A DNA stretch of 64,000 nucleotides, from contig NZ_CP053642.1 in the NCBI RefSeq assembly GCF_013177295.1, forward strand, positions 806,001 to 870,000, written 5' to 3'. Positions 34,243 through 42,789 of the stretch are shown piece after piece. A model generated the notes under the pieces. It was not told the DNA's origin, ran no database searches, and saw nothing but the letters and a program-made list of their open reading frames with translations. The translations under genes and the position numbers were made by a program. Source of the stretch: Actinomyces marmotae (GTDB taxonomy: Bacteria; Actinomycetota; Actinomycetes; Actinomycetales; Actinomycetaceae). The stretch's first letter is position 1; each line of letters starts with the position of its first letter.

Positions 34243-35675
34243 GCGACAACGCCAGCGCGGCCGTCCAGGCGCGCCACGCCGACGCGGGGACCCCCGCGGA
34301 GAAGGCCCGCGTCGATAAGCGCCTGCTCACCATCCGCACGATCGCCACACTCGGCGGCCTCCTGTTCGGCTACGACACCGGCGTCATCTCCGGCGCCCTG
34401 CCCTTCCTCGCGCGCGGCGCCGAGGAGGGCGGGCTGGGCCTGACCGCCTTCCAGGAGTCGATCGTCACCTCCTCGCTCACGATGGGGGCGGCTATCGGGG
34501 CCATCGTCGGCGGGCGGCTGTCCGACCGCTACGGGCGCAAGAAGAACATCTACACCGTCGCCGTCATCTTCCTCATCGGGGCGCTCGGTTGCGCCTTGGC
34601 GCCGGACTACCCGGCCCTCGTGGCCTTCCGCTTCTTCCTCGGCCTGGCCGTGGGAGGCGCCTCCGCCACCGTGCCCGTCTACCTCTCCGAGATGGCGCCG
34701 GTGACGATCCGCGGCACCATGGTGGCGCGCAATGAGCTCATGATCGTCACCGGTCAACTGCTGGCCTACTCCTTCAACGCGTTCATCGCCGTCATGTGGC
34801 CGCAGGCCCACGTCTGGCGCTGGATGCTCGTCATCGCCTCGGTTCCCGCCATCGGCCTGTGGATCGGCATGCACCTACTGCCGGAGTCCCCGCGCTGGCT
34901 CGCGAGCCAGGGGCGTGCGGCCGACATGTGGCGGGTCCTCAACGAGGTCCGCATGGCCGACGGCGTCGAGGATGAGGGCCGCGACATCATCCACCGCGTC
35001 GAGGAGGAGGCCGCGCTCGGCAAGGGCTCCTGGGCGGACCTCAAGACCCCTTGGATCGGGAAGATCACCGCGATCGGCATCGGTCTGGCGGCCCTGTCGC
35101 AGCTCACCGGCGTCAACGGCATCATGTACTACGCCCCGACGATCCTCCAGACCACCGGCCTGGGCACCCAGGCGGCCCTTGTCGCGACGATCGCCAACGG
35201 CGTGGTCTCGGTGGTGGCCGTATCCATCGGCATCGGCTTCCTCAAGAGGATGCCCCGCCGGCGCATGATGCTCATCGGCCAGACCGGCGTGGTCATTTCG
35301 CTGATCCTGCTGGGCTCGATGTTCCTCCTGCCGGAGTCGACGGCGCGGTCCTACCTGGTGCTGCTGTTCATGCTCACCTTCCTGTTCTCCATGCAGTGCT
35401 TCATCGGCCCGACCTTCTGGCTCATGCTCTCGGAGATCTTCCCCATGCGCGTGCGGGGGCTGGCCAACGGCGTGGCGGTGTTCTGCAACTGGATGGGCAA
35501 CGTCATCGTGGCCTTCGCCTTCCCGAACCTCATCGCGGCGGTGCAGGGCAACACGTTCTTCGTCTTCGCCGTGATCAACGCGTGCACGCTGGTGTTCTAC
35601 GCGAAGTTCCTGCCTGAGACCTTCGGCCGCTCCCTGGAGTCCCTTGAGCGGCACTTCGAGGAGAAGTACTCCTGA
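34239..35675 (+). CDS. MFS sugar/polyol transporter (IolT-like)
   Basis: A 478-residue sugar porter with twelve predicted helices. Family signatures are visible: FGYDTGVISGAL in helix 1, GGRLSDRYGRKK between helices 2 and 3, PESPRWLASQGR after helix 6, and PETFGRSLESLE at the end. This is the arrangement of proton-linked inositol and sugar symporters. It is coupled to the isomerase gene by an ATGA overlap, so substrate uptake and conversion are produced together. A long stem-loop follows the stop. Confidence 0.9.
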   Translation: MSDNASAAVQARHADAGTPAEKARVDKRLLTIRTIATLGGLLFGYDTGVISGALPFLARGAEEGGLGLTAFQESIVTSSLTMGAAIGAIVGGRLSDRYGRKKNIYTVAVIFLIGALGCALAPDYPALVAFRFFLGLAVGGASATVPVYLSEMAPVTIRGTMVARNELMIVTGQLLAYSFNAFIAVMWPQAHVWRWMLVIASVPAIGLWIGMHLLPESPRWLASQGRAADMWRVLNEVRMADGVEDEGRDIIHRVEEEAALGKGSWADLKTPWIGKITAIGIGLAALSQLTGVNGIMYYAPTILQTTGLGTQAALVATIANGVVSVVAVSIGIGFLKRMPRRRMMLIGQTGVVISLILLGSMFLLPESTARSYLVLLFMLTFLFSMQCFIGPTFWLMLSEIFPMRVRGLANGVAVFCNWMGNVIVAFAFPNLIAAVQGNTFFVFAVINACTLVFYAKFLPETFGRSLESLERHFEEKYS

Positions 35676-35698
35676 ACCTGACCGGTTCGGGCGCTAAG

Positions 35699-35748
35699 CG
35701 GCGGCGGCGCCGTCGGGCTGGTGACGCGGCTCGACGGCGCCGCCGCCG
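35699..35748. terminator. Bidirectional hairpin between convergent genes
   Basis: A 17-bp stem, CGGCGGCGGCGCCGTCG with CGACGGCGCCGCCGCCG, with a 16-nt loop. It lies between the convergent sugar transporter and MFS exporter genes, so it probably ends both transcripts. Confidence 0.75.
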
Positions 35749-35794
35749 TCCCAGCGCCCAGGGGCGCCGGCCCCGCGCGGCGCCCGAGGGGGGC

Positions 35795-37117
35795 TCATGC
35801 CTCCGGCGCCCTCCGTGATCGTCCCCGTAGCCCCGGATGCGTCCACGCGACGGTGAAGGACGCCGTGAGCACTGCCAGCGCGAGGCCGAAGGGAGCCAGG
35901 GGCCGCCAGCCGTAGAGCGCCGTCGCCGTGACGGGGGCGAAGACCCATGTCACCGCGCCCGTGGCGTTGAGGATGCCCGCCACCCCGCCCTGCTCGACGG
36001 CGGTGACGGAGAGCGAGCCGCCCGCTGTGAAACCGGGCCCCACCAGGCCCATGGCGGCTCCCAGGAAGAGCGTCGAGATGATCATGATGGGCAGGGCGGG
36101 CGCCAGTGCCAGCGCCACCAGCGCGACCAGGGCGATGGCCAGGCCGATGCGGATGAGCCTGCGGGGCGGCCATCCCAGGCGCGGCACCGCGACGAGTTGC
36201 ATGAGCATGGCCCCCGCCGCGTTGGCCAGCAGCATGAGCGCCGTCAGGCTCACCGCGCGCTCCGGGGCCAGGCCGAGGCGGTCCTGGACGATGAAGCCGA
36301 CGATGATCTGGACCACCCCCGCGCTGAAGAACATGCCCAGGCCCGAGCCGATCCAGGGCAGCAGGCGCGGATCCCTCCAGGACACGCGCGGTGGGAGGGC
36401 GGCCGCGCGCGTCGCCGGCGCTCCTGTCGGGCCCACTCCCGCGGGGGAGGACGGCGGCGCCTGGCCCCCGGAGGGCGGACGGGAGCCGTCGTGAGGGATC
36501 CACAGCAGGCCGATGAGCAGGGCGATCGCCACGAAGGCCGGCGTGGCGTACACCGGGGCCAGGATCGACCACGCCCCCAGCGCCGAGGAGACCACAGAGC
36601 CGATAAGGATCGACAACTGCACGGCGCCGGCGAAGGCGGACATTCCCCTCACCCGGGCGCGCTCATCCGGCGTCATCTCGGCGATAAGCGCCTGGCCGGT
36701 GGGCGGGATCGCCGCGACCGCGCCGCCGAAGAACGGGCCGCGGGCCGTGACCACGGCCACCGCGGCGGCGCCCGCCCCCAGCAGGCCGGCGCTGCGCAGT
36801 CCCACCGCGGCGGCGAAGAGGCAGCCCGCGATCATGGCCAGGGTGAGGGCACTCAACAGCACGCGGCGGCGCCCCCAGGCGATCGACCGGCGCCCCCAGA
36901 ACTGCGAGAGGGAGGCCACCGTGAGCGCGGCCAGGGAGACGGCCAGGCCGACGATCCACTCGCGCAGGCCGAGCGCCCGGGCCAGGGGAGCGATCGACGC
37001 GTTGAGCATGTTCTGCGCCACGTAGGTGAACAGGACGATGGCGAGCAGCGCGCGCAGCGTGGCGCGGGCCGTGCCTGTGACCTGGGAAGCGGGAATCGAG
37101 GGGGAGGGCAGGGGCAC
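35795..37117 (-). CDS. MFS transporter, probable exporter
   Basis: A 440-residue transporter with about twelve helices and a Pro/Gly-rich central loop (about residues 205-240). Motif A-like sequence GRRSIAWGRRRV lies between helices 2 and 3, and PPTGQALIAEMTPDERARVRG resembles multidrug efflux members. The substrate is unknown. GTG 37117 is preceded by TAGAGT at 6 nt (minus strand), so the mRNA is probably leaderless. It diverges from folA with only about 100 bp between. Confidence 0.8.
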   Translation of the reverse strand: MPLPSPSIPASQVTGTARATLRALLAIVLFTYVAQNMLNASIAPLARALGLREWIVGLAVSLAALTVASLSQFWGRRSIAWGRRRVLLSALTLAMIAGCLFAAAVGLRSAGLLGAGAAAVAVVTARGPFFGGAVAAIPPTGQALIAEMTPDERARVRGMSAFAGAVQLSILIGSVVSSALGAWSILAPVYATPAFVAIALLIGLLWIPHDGSRPPSGGQAPPSSPAGVGPTGAPATRAAALPPRVSWRDPRLLPWIGSGLGMFFSAGVVQIIVGFIVQDRLGLAPERAVSLTALMLLANAAGAMLMQLVAVPRLGWPPRRLIRIGLAIALVALVALALAPALPIMIISTLFLGAAMGLVGPGFTAGGSLSVTAVEQGGVAGILNATGAVTWVFAPVTATALYGWRPLAPFGLALAVLTASFTVAWTHPGLRGRSRRAPEA

Positions 37118-37123
37118 AGGCGC

Positions 37124-37129
37124 ACTCTA
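37124..37129 (-). promoter_or_regulatory. -10 box for leaderless MFS gene
   Basis: TAGAGT on the minus strand, 6 nt before GTG 37117. No ribosome site. Confidence 0.6.
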
Positions 37130-37218
37130 GATCATGGCTGGGGCGGCGGCGCCCGGTGAGACGCGCCTGCCGGGCCGCGGCTCGCGAGCGACCCCCGGTA
37201 CCTGGCAGGATGGCTCCC

Positions 37219-37788
37219 GTGAGCGCGAAGCATGTGGGAATGATCTGGGCCCAGGACGCAGCCGGTGTCATCGGCGCCGATGGGGGGATGCTGTGGCGCG
37301 TCCCCGACGACTTCAGGCACTTCCGCGCCTCCACCCTCGGCTGCGGCCTGGTCATGGGCCGCGCCACCTGGGACTCCCTGGGTGGGGCGCTGGCCAGGCG
37401 CCGCAACGTGGTCCTCACCCGCCAGCGCGGCTGGTCCGCGGAGGGCGCCCTGTGCGCCCCCGACCTCGCCTCCGCCATCGACCTGGCGGGAAGGGGCCTT
37501 GACGCCGAGCTCGGCCCCGACCAACGCGCGAGGGCCGGGGCGCTGCCCCGCGTATGGGTCATCGGAGGCGGCAGCGTCTACGCCCAGGCCATGGAGGCTG
37601 ATGTGGCGGGCCTGCTGCTCGTGACCACTCTCGACCTCGCCGTCGACGCCCCCGACGGCGCTGTGCGGGCGCCCCGCATCGCGGAGGATTCCTGGGCGCG
37701 CGATGCCGCGCTGTCCGACCCCGAGGGCGCATGGCGGCCCGTCTCCGGGGACGCCGCCTGGCGGATCGACGCCTGGCGGCGTCGGTGA
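37219..37788 (+). CDS. folA: Dihydrofolate reductase
   Basis: A 189-residue DHFR reducing dihydrofolate to tetrahydrofolate with NADPH. MIWAQDAAGVIGADGGMLWRVPDDFRHF (substrate loop with the catalytic Asp), VMGRATWDSL and VIGGGSVYAQAM (NADPH site) are all standard. GTG 37219 is chosen because CAGGAT lies 7 nt before it; ATG 37210 is the alternative. A Gly/Glu-rich insertion of about 20 residues follows the first half. It faces thyA, which generates its substrate, with 73 bp between the two stops. Confidence 0.92.
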   Translation: MSAKHVGMIWAQDAAGVIGADGGMLWRVPDDFRHFRASTLGCGLVMGRATWDSLGGALARRRNVVLTRQRGWSAEGALCAPDLASAIDLAGRGLDAELGPDQRARAGALPRVWVIGGGSVYAQAMEADVAGLLLVTTLDLAVDAPDGAVRAPRIAEDSWARDAALSDPEGAWRPVSGDAAWRIDAWRRR

Positions 37789-37815
37789 TCGATCAGCCGG
37801 CGATCACCGGCCCGG

Positions 37816-37836
37816 CCGGGAGGATGGTTCTCCCGG
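37816..37836. terminator. Hairpin between folA and thyA
   Basis: CCGGGAG-7 nt-CTCCCGG, perfect, in the 73-bp gap between the convergent folA and thyA stops, followed by a direct repeat of CTCCCGGGG. Possible shared terminator; no T-run. Confidence 0.45.
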
Positions 37837-37861
37837 GGCTCCCGGGGCTCCCAGACCGCGC

Positions 37862-38716
37862 TCAGACGGCGACGGGCGCCTTGATCGAGGGGTGGTGCTG
37901 GTAGCCCTGCGAGGCGTCGATGTCGTCCATCGTGTAGGCGTCGATCGACTCCGCCTTCTCCAGGCGCAGCGTCGGGAACGGGTGGGCCCTCGGCACGCGG
38001 GACAGCTGCTCGCGCACCTGCTCGACATGGTTGGAGTAGATGTGGCAGTCCCCGCCGGTCCACACGAGTTCGCCCGGCTCGAGCCCGGCCTGCTGGGCGA
38101 GCATGTGGGTGAGCAGGGCGTAGGAGGCGATGTTGAAGGGAACACCGAGGAACATGTCCGCGCTGCGCTGGTAGATCTGCAGGCTCAGGCGGCCATCGGC
38201 CGCGTAGCACTGGAAGAAGGCGTGGCAGGGGGCCAGGGCCATGCGGTCCAGTTCGCTGACGTTCCAGGCCGACACCAGCATGCGCCTGGAGTCGGGGTCG
38301 GTGCGCAGCGTGTGGATGAGGGCGGTGATCTGGTCGATGGCCCCGCCGTCGCGCGCGGGCCAGGAGCGCCACTGGGCGCCGTAGACCGGGCCGAGTTCGC
38401 CGTCGGCGTCGGCCCACTCGTCCCAGATGGTGATGCCGTGCTCCGTGAGCCAGCCGATGTTCGTGGCGCCCTTGAGGAACCACAGCAGTTCGCCCTTGAC
38501 TGCCTTCATCGCCACGAACTTCGTGGTGATGCGGGGGAATCCGGCGGCCAGGTCGTAGCGGAGCTGGCGGGCGAACAGGGAACGGGTGCCCGTGCCGGTG
38601 CGGTCGCCCTTGGGCGCGCCGTTGAGGAGGACGTCTGCGAGGAGTTCCTCATAGGCGACGTTGACGCCGTCGGGCGCCCTCAGGCCCAGGGACTCCAGTG
38701 CTGGTGTGCTGCTCAT
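37862..38716 (-). CDS. thyA: Thymidylate synthase
   Basis: A 284-residue ThyA converting dUMP to dTMP using methylene-tetrahydrofolate. GDRTGTGT with the phosphate-binding Arg, [12 protein letters not shown], the active-site Cys in LAPCHAFFQ (about residue 164), [19 protein letters not shown] and [11 protein letters not shown] are intact. The start overlaps the stop of the upstream EcsC-like gene by 4 bp, an unusual operon partner. With folA opposite, this is a dTMP-folate module. Confidence 0.95.
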   Translation of the reverse strand: MSSTPALESLGLRAPDGVNVAYEELLADVLLNGAPKGDRTGTGTRSLFARQLRYDLAAGFPRITTKFVAMKAVKGELLWFLKGATNIGWLTEHGITIWDEWADADGELGPVYGAQWRSWPARDGGAIDQITALIHTLRTDPDSRRMLVSAWNVSELDRMALAPCHAFFQCYAADGRLSLQIYQRSADMFLGVPFNIASYALLTHMLAQQAGLEPGELVWTGGDCHIYSNHVEQVREQLSRVPRAHPFPTLRLEKAESIDAYTMDDIDASQGYQHHPSIKAPVAV

Positions 38717-39384
38717 GCCTCGATGACCTCCAGGGCGGGGGCGAAGGGGGATGCCGGGCCGAGCGCCGCCTGGGCGCCCTCGATGACCTGGTTGGCCAGG
38801 GCCCGCCCACCCGAGTAGCCGATGGCCGCGCCGATGCCCAGCGGCAGGAGCCGGCCCAGCGCGATGGCTCCGCCCTTGGCCGCCGCGCGCTTGGCCAGGC
38901 GCTTGGCGAGCTGGCCGTTGATGCTCTTGGCGGTGGGGATCGGCATCTGGGCCAGGGACTGGGCCGCCCAGAAGAGGCTGGCCAGGCCGAGCTGGCCCTG
39001 GACCGCCTCGGAGCCCTCGCGGCCCAGGAGTGCCGAGAGCACGAGGGCTCGCCGCTTCTCCGGCTCGACGACCCGCAGCCCCTGGAGTTCGGCGACGGTG
39101 AGCACGTAGGTGACGGCGGAGCCGATGAAGACGGCCGTCTGACCCACGGTGAGGGCCGCCGCGCTGGCGGTGCCGATCGCCGGAAGGGCCGCCGAGGCGC
39201 CGACGGCGCCGGAGGACAGACCTGCCTCGTTGCGGAAGCGGTCCGCGGCGAGCGCGACGAGTTCGGCCGTGTCCGCGCCGGGGCGGTCGCGGCGCATGCG
39301 GGCCACGCGCTCGGTGATGCGCGAGGCGGGGATCGCGATCGCCTTGTCGACGGCCGCCTCGATCATGGCGGTGGAACGGCTCAC
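38713..39384 (-). CDS. EcsC-like membrane-associated protein
   Basis: A 223-residue protein; GTG 39384 is chosen because CAGGAG lies 6 nt upstream. It has hydrophobic Gly/Ala-rich segments at about residues 60-105 ([20 protein letters not shown]) and again near 185-210 ([12 protein letters not shown]), with a charged helical region between. The pattern resembles the EcsC family, whose members peripherally associate with membranes; biochemical function is unknown. It is translationally coupled to thyA. Confidence 0.6.
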   Translation of the reverse strand: MSRSTAMIEAAVDKAIAIPASRITERVARMRRDRPGADTAELVALAADRFRNEAGLSSGAVGASAALPAIGTASAAALTVGQTAVFIGSAVTYVLTVAELQGLRVVEPEKRRALVLSALLGREGSEAVQGQLGLASLFWAAQSLAQMPIPTAKSINGQLAKRLAKRAAAKGGAIALGRLLPLGIGAAIGYSGGRALANQVIEGAQAALGPASPFAPALEVIEA

Positions 39385-39485
39385 GGATGCTCCTGGTGCG
39401 TGGACGGTGTTGGTGGTGGAGATGGCGCGGGGCTGGATGCCCCGGGGCACCGGGCGGCGCCCCGGGGCGGGGGAGGGCGCCGGCG

Positions 39486-39941
39486 TCAGGCCGCGGGCTC
39501 GGCGTCGGGGTCCTGGACGATGAGCAGGCGGACCTGGGGGCTCTTCTCCAGGGTGTGGCCCACGGTGCAGGAGCGGTCGATCGCGCCGTCGACGCGCTGG
39601 CGCAGGACGGCGAGCTGCTCCGCGCTCAAGGATGAGTAATCGGCGACGAGCTGAACCTCGAAGGAGTCGTAGCGCTCGTCTTCATCGTTCTTGGTGGTCG
39701 CGCACACGACGTTGGCGTCGAAGTCCTCGCCGAGGGCCTTGGTCAGGCGGTGGTCCGCGGACAGGGAGTTACAGGTGGCCAGGGCGAGCTTGAGCAGCTC
39801 CCCGGGGGAGAACTCCCCGGGGCCAGTGCCGATGCGCACCTCGGCGCCGGAGTGGTTGCGGCCCACGTACTGGCGCGTGCCGGTGCGCTCGGCCCAGACG
39901 GAGTTCTTCTCGGTAGGGATGATGGAGGGGGTATCGCTCAT
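39486..39941 (-). CDS. OsmC-family peroxide-reducing protein
   Basis: A 151-residue OsmC/Ohr-like protein. [20 protein letters not shown] holds the first catalytic Cys, and [16 protein letters not shown] near the end holds the second, as expected for thiol peroxidases of this family. ATG 39941 is preceded by CACGAT at 6 nt (minus strand), suggesting a leaderless transcript; the longer frame to 39986 is rejected. It likely detoxifies organic hydroperoxides in the cytosol. Confidence 0.85.
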   Translation of the reverse strand: MSDTPSIIPTEKNSVWAERTGTRQYVGRNHSGAEVRIGTGPGEFSPGELLKLALATCNSLSADHRLTKALGEDFDANVVCATTKNDEDERYDSFEVQLVADYSSLSAEQLAVLRQRVDGAIDRSCTVGHTLEKSPQVRLLIVQDPDAEPAA

Positions 39942-39995
39942 GGGCCGATCGTGGCACGCCCAGTCGGTCCGATACCACTGGGGCACGCGCGAAGA

Positions 39996-40028
39996 GCCCG
40001 CCGTGCGCGCAGGGCGGACACGGCGGGC
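39996..40028 (-). terminator. Terminator of the DUF2505 gene
   Basis: Read on the minus strand: GCCCGCCGTG-13 nt-CACGGCGGGC, then TCTTC. It lies about 45 bp after the DUF2505 stop. Confidence 0.7.
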
Positions 40029-40073
40029 CGGTGGGAATACTCCGGGGAGGAGCGGGAGCGGGGAGGCGGGTGG

Positions 40074-40568
40074 TCAGTGCGAGCCCAGCCAGGCGGCGGC
40101 GCGGGACTCCTCATCGGCGATGACCCGCCCGGCCATCGACATGGCCTTGTCCTCGATGGCGCGGCCCACCAGGGGCACGGTGACCTTGAGCTCCAGGTCC
40201 ACCTCGACGACGGTCTGCCCACCGCTGGGGCGCATGGTCAGGGCGCCCGAGGAGCGCACGGGCGCGCCGCCAGCGTCGATGCTCAGCGTGCCGGTGCGCG
40301 AGCCATCCTCGGCGGGGCCGCCCCAGGCCTCGGTGACGGTGAAGGACACGCCCGAGCGCACCAGGCGGCGGGCGGCCGAGGGCAGGGAATCGGCGGGGAC
40401 GGTGCCGCTGGCGGTGGCGGAGAAGCCGTCGCCCTGGGCCGTCACCTCGCTGGTGACGGTCCCGGAGCCGAGCCGGGCGACCCTTCCGCGCTGGTACTCC
40501 GGGTCCGCCAGCATGGTGGCGACCCTGGCGGGATCGGCGGGGTAGGTGATGGTCACTGTCTTCCTCAT
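40074..40568 (-). CDS. DUF2505 protein (SRPBCC-like)
   Basis: A 164-residue protein of the DUF2505 type, common next to actinobacterial housekeeping genes. The sequence starts with a YPADPARVATMLADPEYQ segment, has an alternating beta pattern (TVVEVDLELKVTVPLVG), and a C-terminal amphipathic helix ending KAMSMAGRVIADEESRAAAWL, as in START/SRPBCC lipid-binding folds. Ligand unknown. ATG 40568 is preceded by CAGGCT at 7 nt. It diverges from the sensor kinase gene, with 65 bp between the two starts. Confidence 0.75.
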   Translation of the reverse strand: MRKTVTITYPADPARVATMLADPEYQRGRVARLGSGTVTSEVTAQGDGFSATASGTVPADSLPSAARRLVRSGVSFTVTEAWGGPAEDGSRTGTLSIDAGGAPVRSSGALTMRPSGGQTVVEVDLELKVTVPLVGRAIEDKAMSMAGRVIADEESRAAAWLGSH

Positions 40569-40621
40569 GTCCTAGAGCCTGCCATGGAGGGGGCCAGCGC
40601 GCCACGGGCGGTCGGCTCGAC

Positions 40622-40627
40622 TAGGCT
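40622..40627 (+). promoter_or_regulatory. -10 box for leaderless pdtaS
   Basis: TAGGCT, 6 nt before GTG 40634; no ribosome site is visible. Confidence 0.65.
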
Positions 40628-40633
40628 TCCACT

Positions 40634-42124
40634 GTGACGCCGATCCTCCCGCCCCAGTCGCGCGCCTCCATCGACCTGCCGCCGCGCGACCTCGACTGGA
40701 TCCGCCACCTCATCGCGGACTGGCAGGTCATCGCCGATCTGTCCGTGTCCGACCTGGTCCTGTGGGTCCGCGGCCTGAGCGGTCGCTTCGTGGCGATCGC
40801 CCACTGCCGCCCCTCCACGGGGCAGACGGTCCACTTGGAGGAGGTGGTGGGGCGCCGCATGCCCGCCTCACGCGAGATCGCCGCCCTGGAGACCCTCACC
40901 ACCGGCACCATCCTGGTCATGTCCGACCCCCAGTGGACCGGGACCACCGCGGTGCGCGAGGAGTACGTGCCCGTGCTCCACGAGGGCCGGGCAGTCGCCG
41001 TCGTCACGCGGGAGACGCGCGTGGGGGTCATGCGCGGGGAGCGCTTCGGCAACCAGCCCCTCAAGGCCCTCGCCGACTCCCTGTGCCAGATGATCTCCGA
41101 GGGGGCCTTCCCGATCCTCGGCGGAGTGACCGCGCTGCGGCACGGCACCCCGCGAGTGGCCGACGGCGTCGTCCAGCTCGACGCCGAGGGCGCCATCGTC
41201 TACGCCAGCCCCAACTCCCGCTCCTGCCTGCACCGCCTGGGCATCGTCGGGGAGATCGTCGGCGCGCACCTGGCATCGGCGATCACGGACATCATCCCCG
41301 AGCGCACGCCGGTGGACGAGACCATGGCGGTTGTCCTCATGGGCAGGCAGGCCTGGATCACGGAGATCGAGATCTCCGGCGTCTTCCTCGTCCTGCGGGC
41401 GATCCCCCTCATCGTGCACGGGGAGAGGGCCGGAGCGATCCTCCTGGTCCGCGACGTCTCCGAGCTGCGGCGCCGCGAGCAGGTCCTCATGAACAAGGAC
41501 GCCACGATCCGGGAGATCCACCATCGGGTCAAGAACAACCTGCAGACCGTCTCCGCTCTGCTACGGATGCAGGCCCGCCGCGCCACCAACGATGAGACCC
41601 GCCAGGCGCTGGCCGAGGCGGAGCGGAGGGTCGCCGCGATCGCCACCGTCCATGAGGCGCTGAGCCACAATGTCGACGAGACTGTCGACTTCGATGAGGT
41701 CTTCGAGTCCATCCTGCGCACCGCCGCGGTCGTCGCCACGCCCTCGGGGCAGGTCAGGACCGTGCTGGAGGGGTCCTTCGGCATCGTGGACGCCGACTCC
41801 GCCCAGGCCCTGGCCACGGTGCTGGCCGAGCTGGTGACCAACGCCGTCGAGCACGGGCTTGAGGAGCGCGACGGCACCGTCACCGTGCGCGCGCTGCGGG
41901 ACGGCGAGCGGATCGAGGTCCATGTCATCGATGACGGCGCGGGCATCGAGCCCGGAGCCGTCATGACCGGCCTGGGCACGAGGATCGTCCAGACGCTCGT
42001 CCGCGGCGAGCTGCGCGGCAGTATCGACTGGGAGCCCGTCGTCGATGAGGAGGGGCGCCCCCGCGGGACCGACGTCGCCATCATCGCCAGGCTGGCGAGC
42101 CGCGGCGAGCCCGTGCTCGGCTGA
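40634..42124 (+). CDS. pdtaS: PdtaS-type sensor histidine kinase
   Basis: A 496-residue soluble kinase with an N-terminal GAF-like domain (about 10-150), a PAS-like domain (about 180-280), a HisKA_2 dimerisation region with the phosphorylated His in REIHHRVKNNLQTVSALLR (about residue 295), and an HATPase domain (N box LAELVTNAVEHG, about 400, and the DDGAGI G1 box). This matches PdtaS, which with the antiterminator PdtaR senses copper and nitric oxide in mycobacteria. There, too, pdtaS sits beside whiB1. No pdtaR is in the window. No membrane helices, in line with a cytosolic sensor. Confidence 0.88.
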   Translation: MTPILPPQSRASIDLPPRDLDWIRHLIADWQVIADLSVSDLVLWVRGLSGRFVAIAHCRPSTGQTVHLEEVVGRRMPASREIAALETLTTGTILVMSDPQWTGTTAVREEYVPVLHEGRAVAVVTRETRVGVMRGERFGNQPLKALADSLCQMISEGAFPILGGVTALRHGTPRVADGVVQLDAEGAIVYASPNSRSCLHRLGIVGEIVGAHLASAITDIIPERTPVDETMAVVLMGRQAWITEIEISGVFLVLRAIPLIVHGERAGAILLVRDVSELRRREQVLMNKDATIREIHHRVKNNLQTVSALLRMQARRATNDETRQALAEAERRVAAIATVHEALSHNVDETVDFDEVFESILRTAAVVATPSGQVRTVLEGSFGIVDADSAQALATVLAELVTNAVEHGLEERDGTVTVRALRDGERIEVHVIDDGAGIEPGAVMTGLGTRIVQTLVRGELRGSIDWEPVVDEEGRPRGTDVAIIARLASRGEPVLG

Positions 42125-42204
42125 GCCGCCGCGCAGCTGGGGCGCCGCGCCACTGAGCCGCCGCGCGGCCTGGCCCGGCCCCGAGCGCGCCCGGTGGGTG
42201 TAGG

Positions 42205-42251
42205 ACGGCGGCCCCCGCCTCATCCGAGGTCAGGGGCCGCCGTTCAGGTTT
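42205..42251 (+). terminator. Terminator after pdtaS
   Basis: ACGGCGGCCCC-17 nt-GGGGCCGCCGT, perfect 11-bp arms, followed by TCAGGTTTTGG. It lies about 80 bp past the pdtaS stop. Confidence 0.75.
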
Positions 42252-42278
42252 TGGTCGATGCTCGTGGAGCGCGCGGTG

Positions 42279-42333
42279 AACCGGTCTCGTTGCCGTTTTC
42301 GACCGGTCTCGGTCTTGTTTTCGACCGGTCTCG
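42279..42333. repeat. GACCGGTCTCG iterons, 22-bp period, locus 2
   Basis: AACCGGTCTCG at 42279 and GACCGGTCTCG at 42301 and 42323, exactly 22 bp apart, with TTTTC before the second and third. It lies between the pdtaS terminator and the whiB stop. Confidence 0.95.
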
Positions 42334-42334
42334 G

Positions 42335-42583
42335 TCAGGAGGAGCGGCGGGCGCGGGCGGCGCGGCGCTTGAGGGAGCGGCGCTCATCCTCGCTCATGCC
42401 GCCCCAGACGCCGGCGTCCTGGCCGTTCTCCAGGGCCCACTTGAGGCAGGTCTCGACCACATCGCAGCGGGCGCACACCTCCTTGGCCCGGGCGATCTGG
42501 GCGATGGCCGGGCCGGTGTTGCCCACCGGGAAGAAGAGCTCGGGGTCAACGGTGAGACAAGCAGCCTGGTTACGCCAGTCCAT
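42335..42583 (-). CDS. whiB1: WhiB-family iron-sulfur regulator (WhiB1-like)
   Basis: An 82-residue WhiB protein. Four Cys are in place: AACL, then EVCARCDVVETC; the GVWGG turn (DAGVWGGMSEDERRSL) and a basic Arg-rich tail for DNA binding follow. The 4Fe-4S cluster of WhiB1 reacts with nitric oxide and the protein binds the sigma factor. ATG 42583 has AAGGAAG 7 nt upstream; the longer frame is rejected. Neighbour pdtaS mirrors the mycobacterial pdtaS-whiB1 arrangement. An AT-richer promoter region spans about 42690-42770, with TCACACG and CGTGTGA as distant half-sites. Confidence 0.92.
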   Translation of the reverse strand: MDWRNQAACLTVDPELFFPVGNTGPAIAQIARAKEVCARCDVVETCLKWALENGQDAGVWGGMSEDERRSLKRRAARARRSS

Positions 42584-42789
42584 GAAATGCTTCCTTACGG
42601 GCAGGTGAGTCAAGAGGGGAGAGCCGAGCGCGTGGTGTCCACCTGGTAGGGGGGGGCAGAGTGGTCGTCGCGCGTCCTGGGGACACTTTCACACGCCGTA
42701 CCCCCGACGGCAAGACCTGACGCGTGTGAGACCGCCAATGAAAAGATGTCGCAATTATCACAGCTGCGATTCCCTGTCGGTCCGCGCTC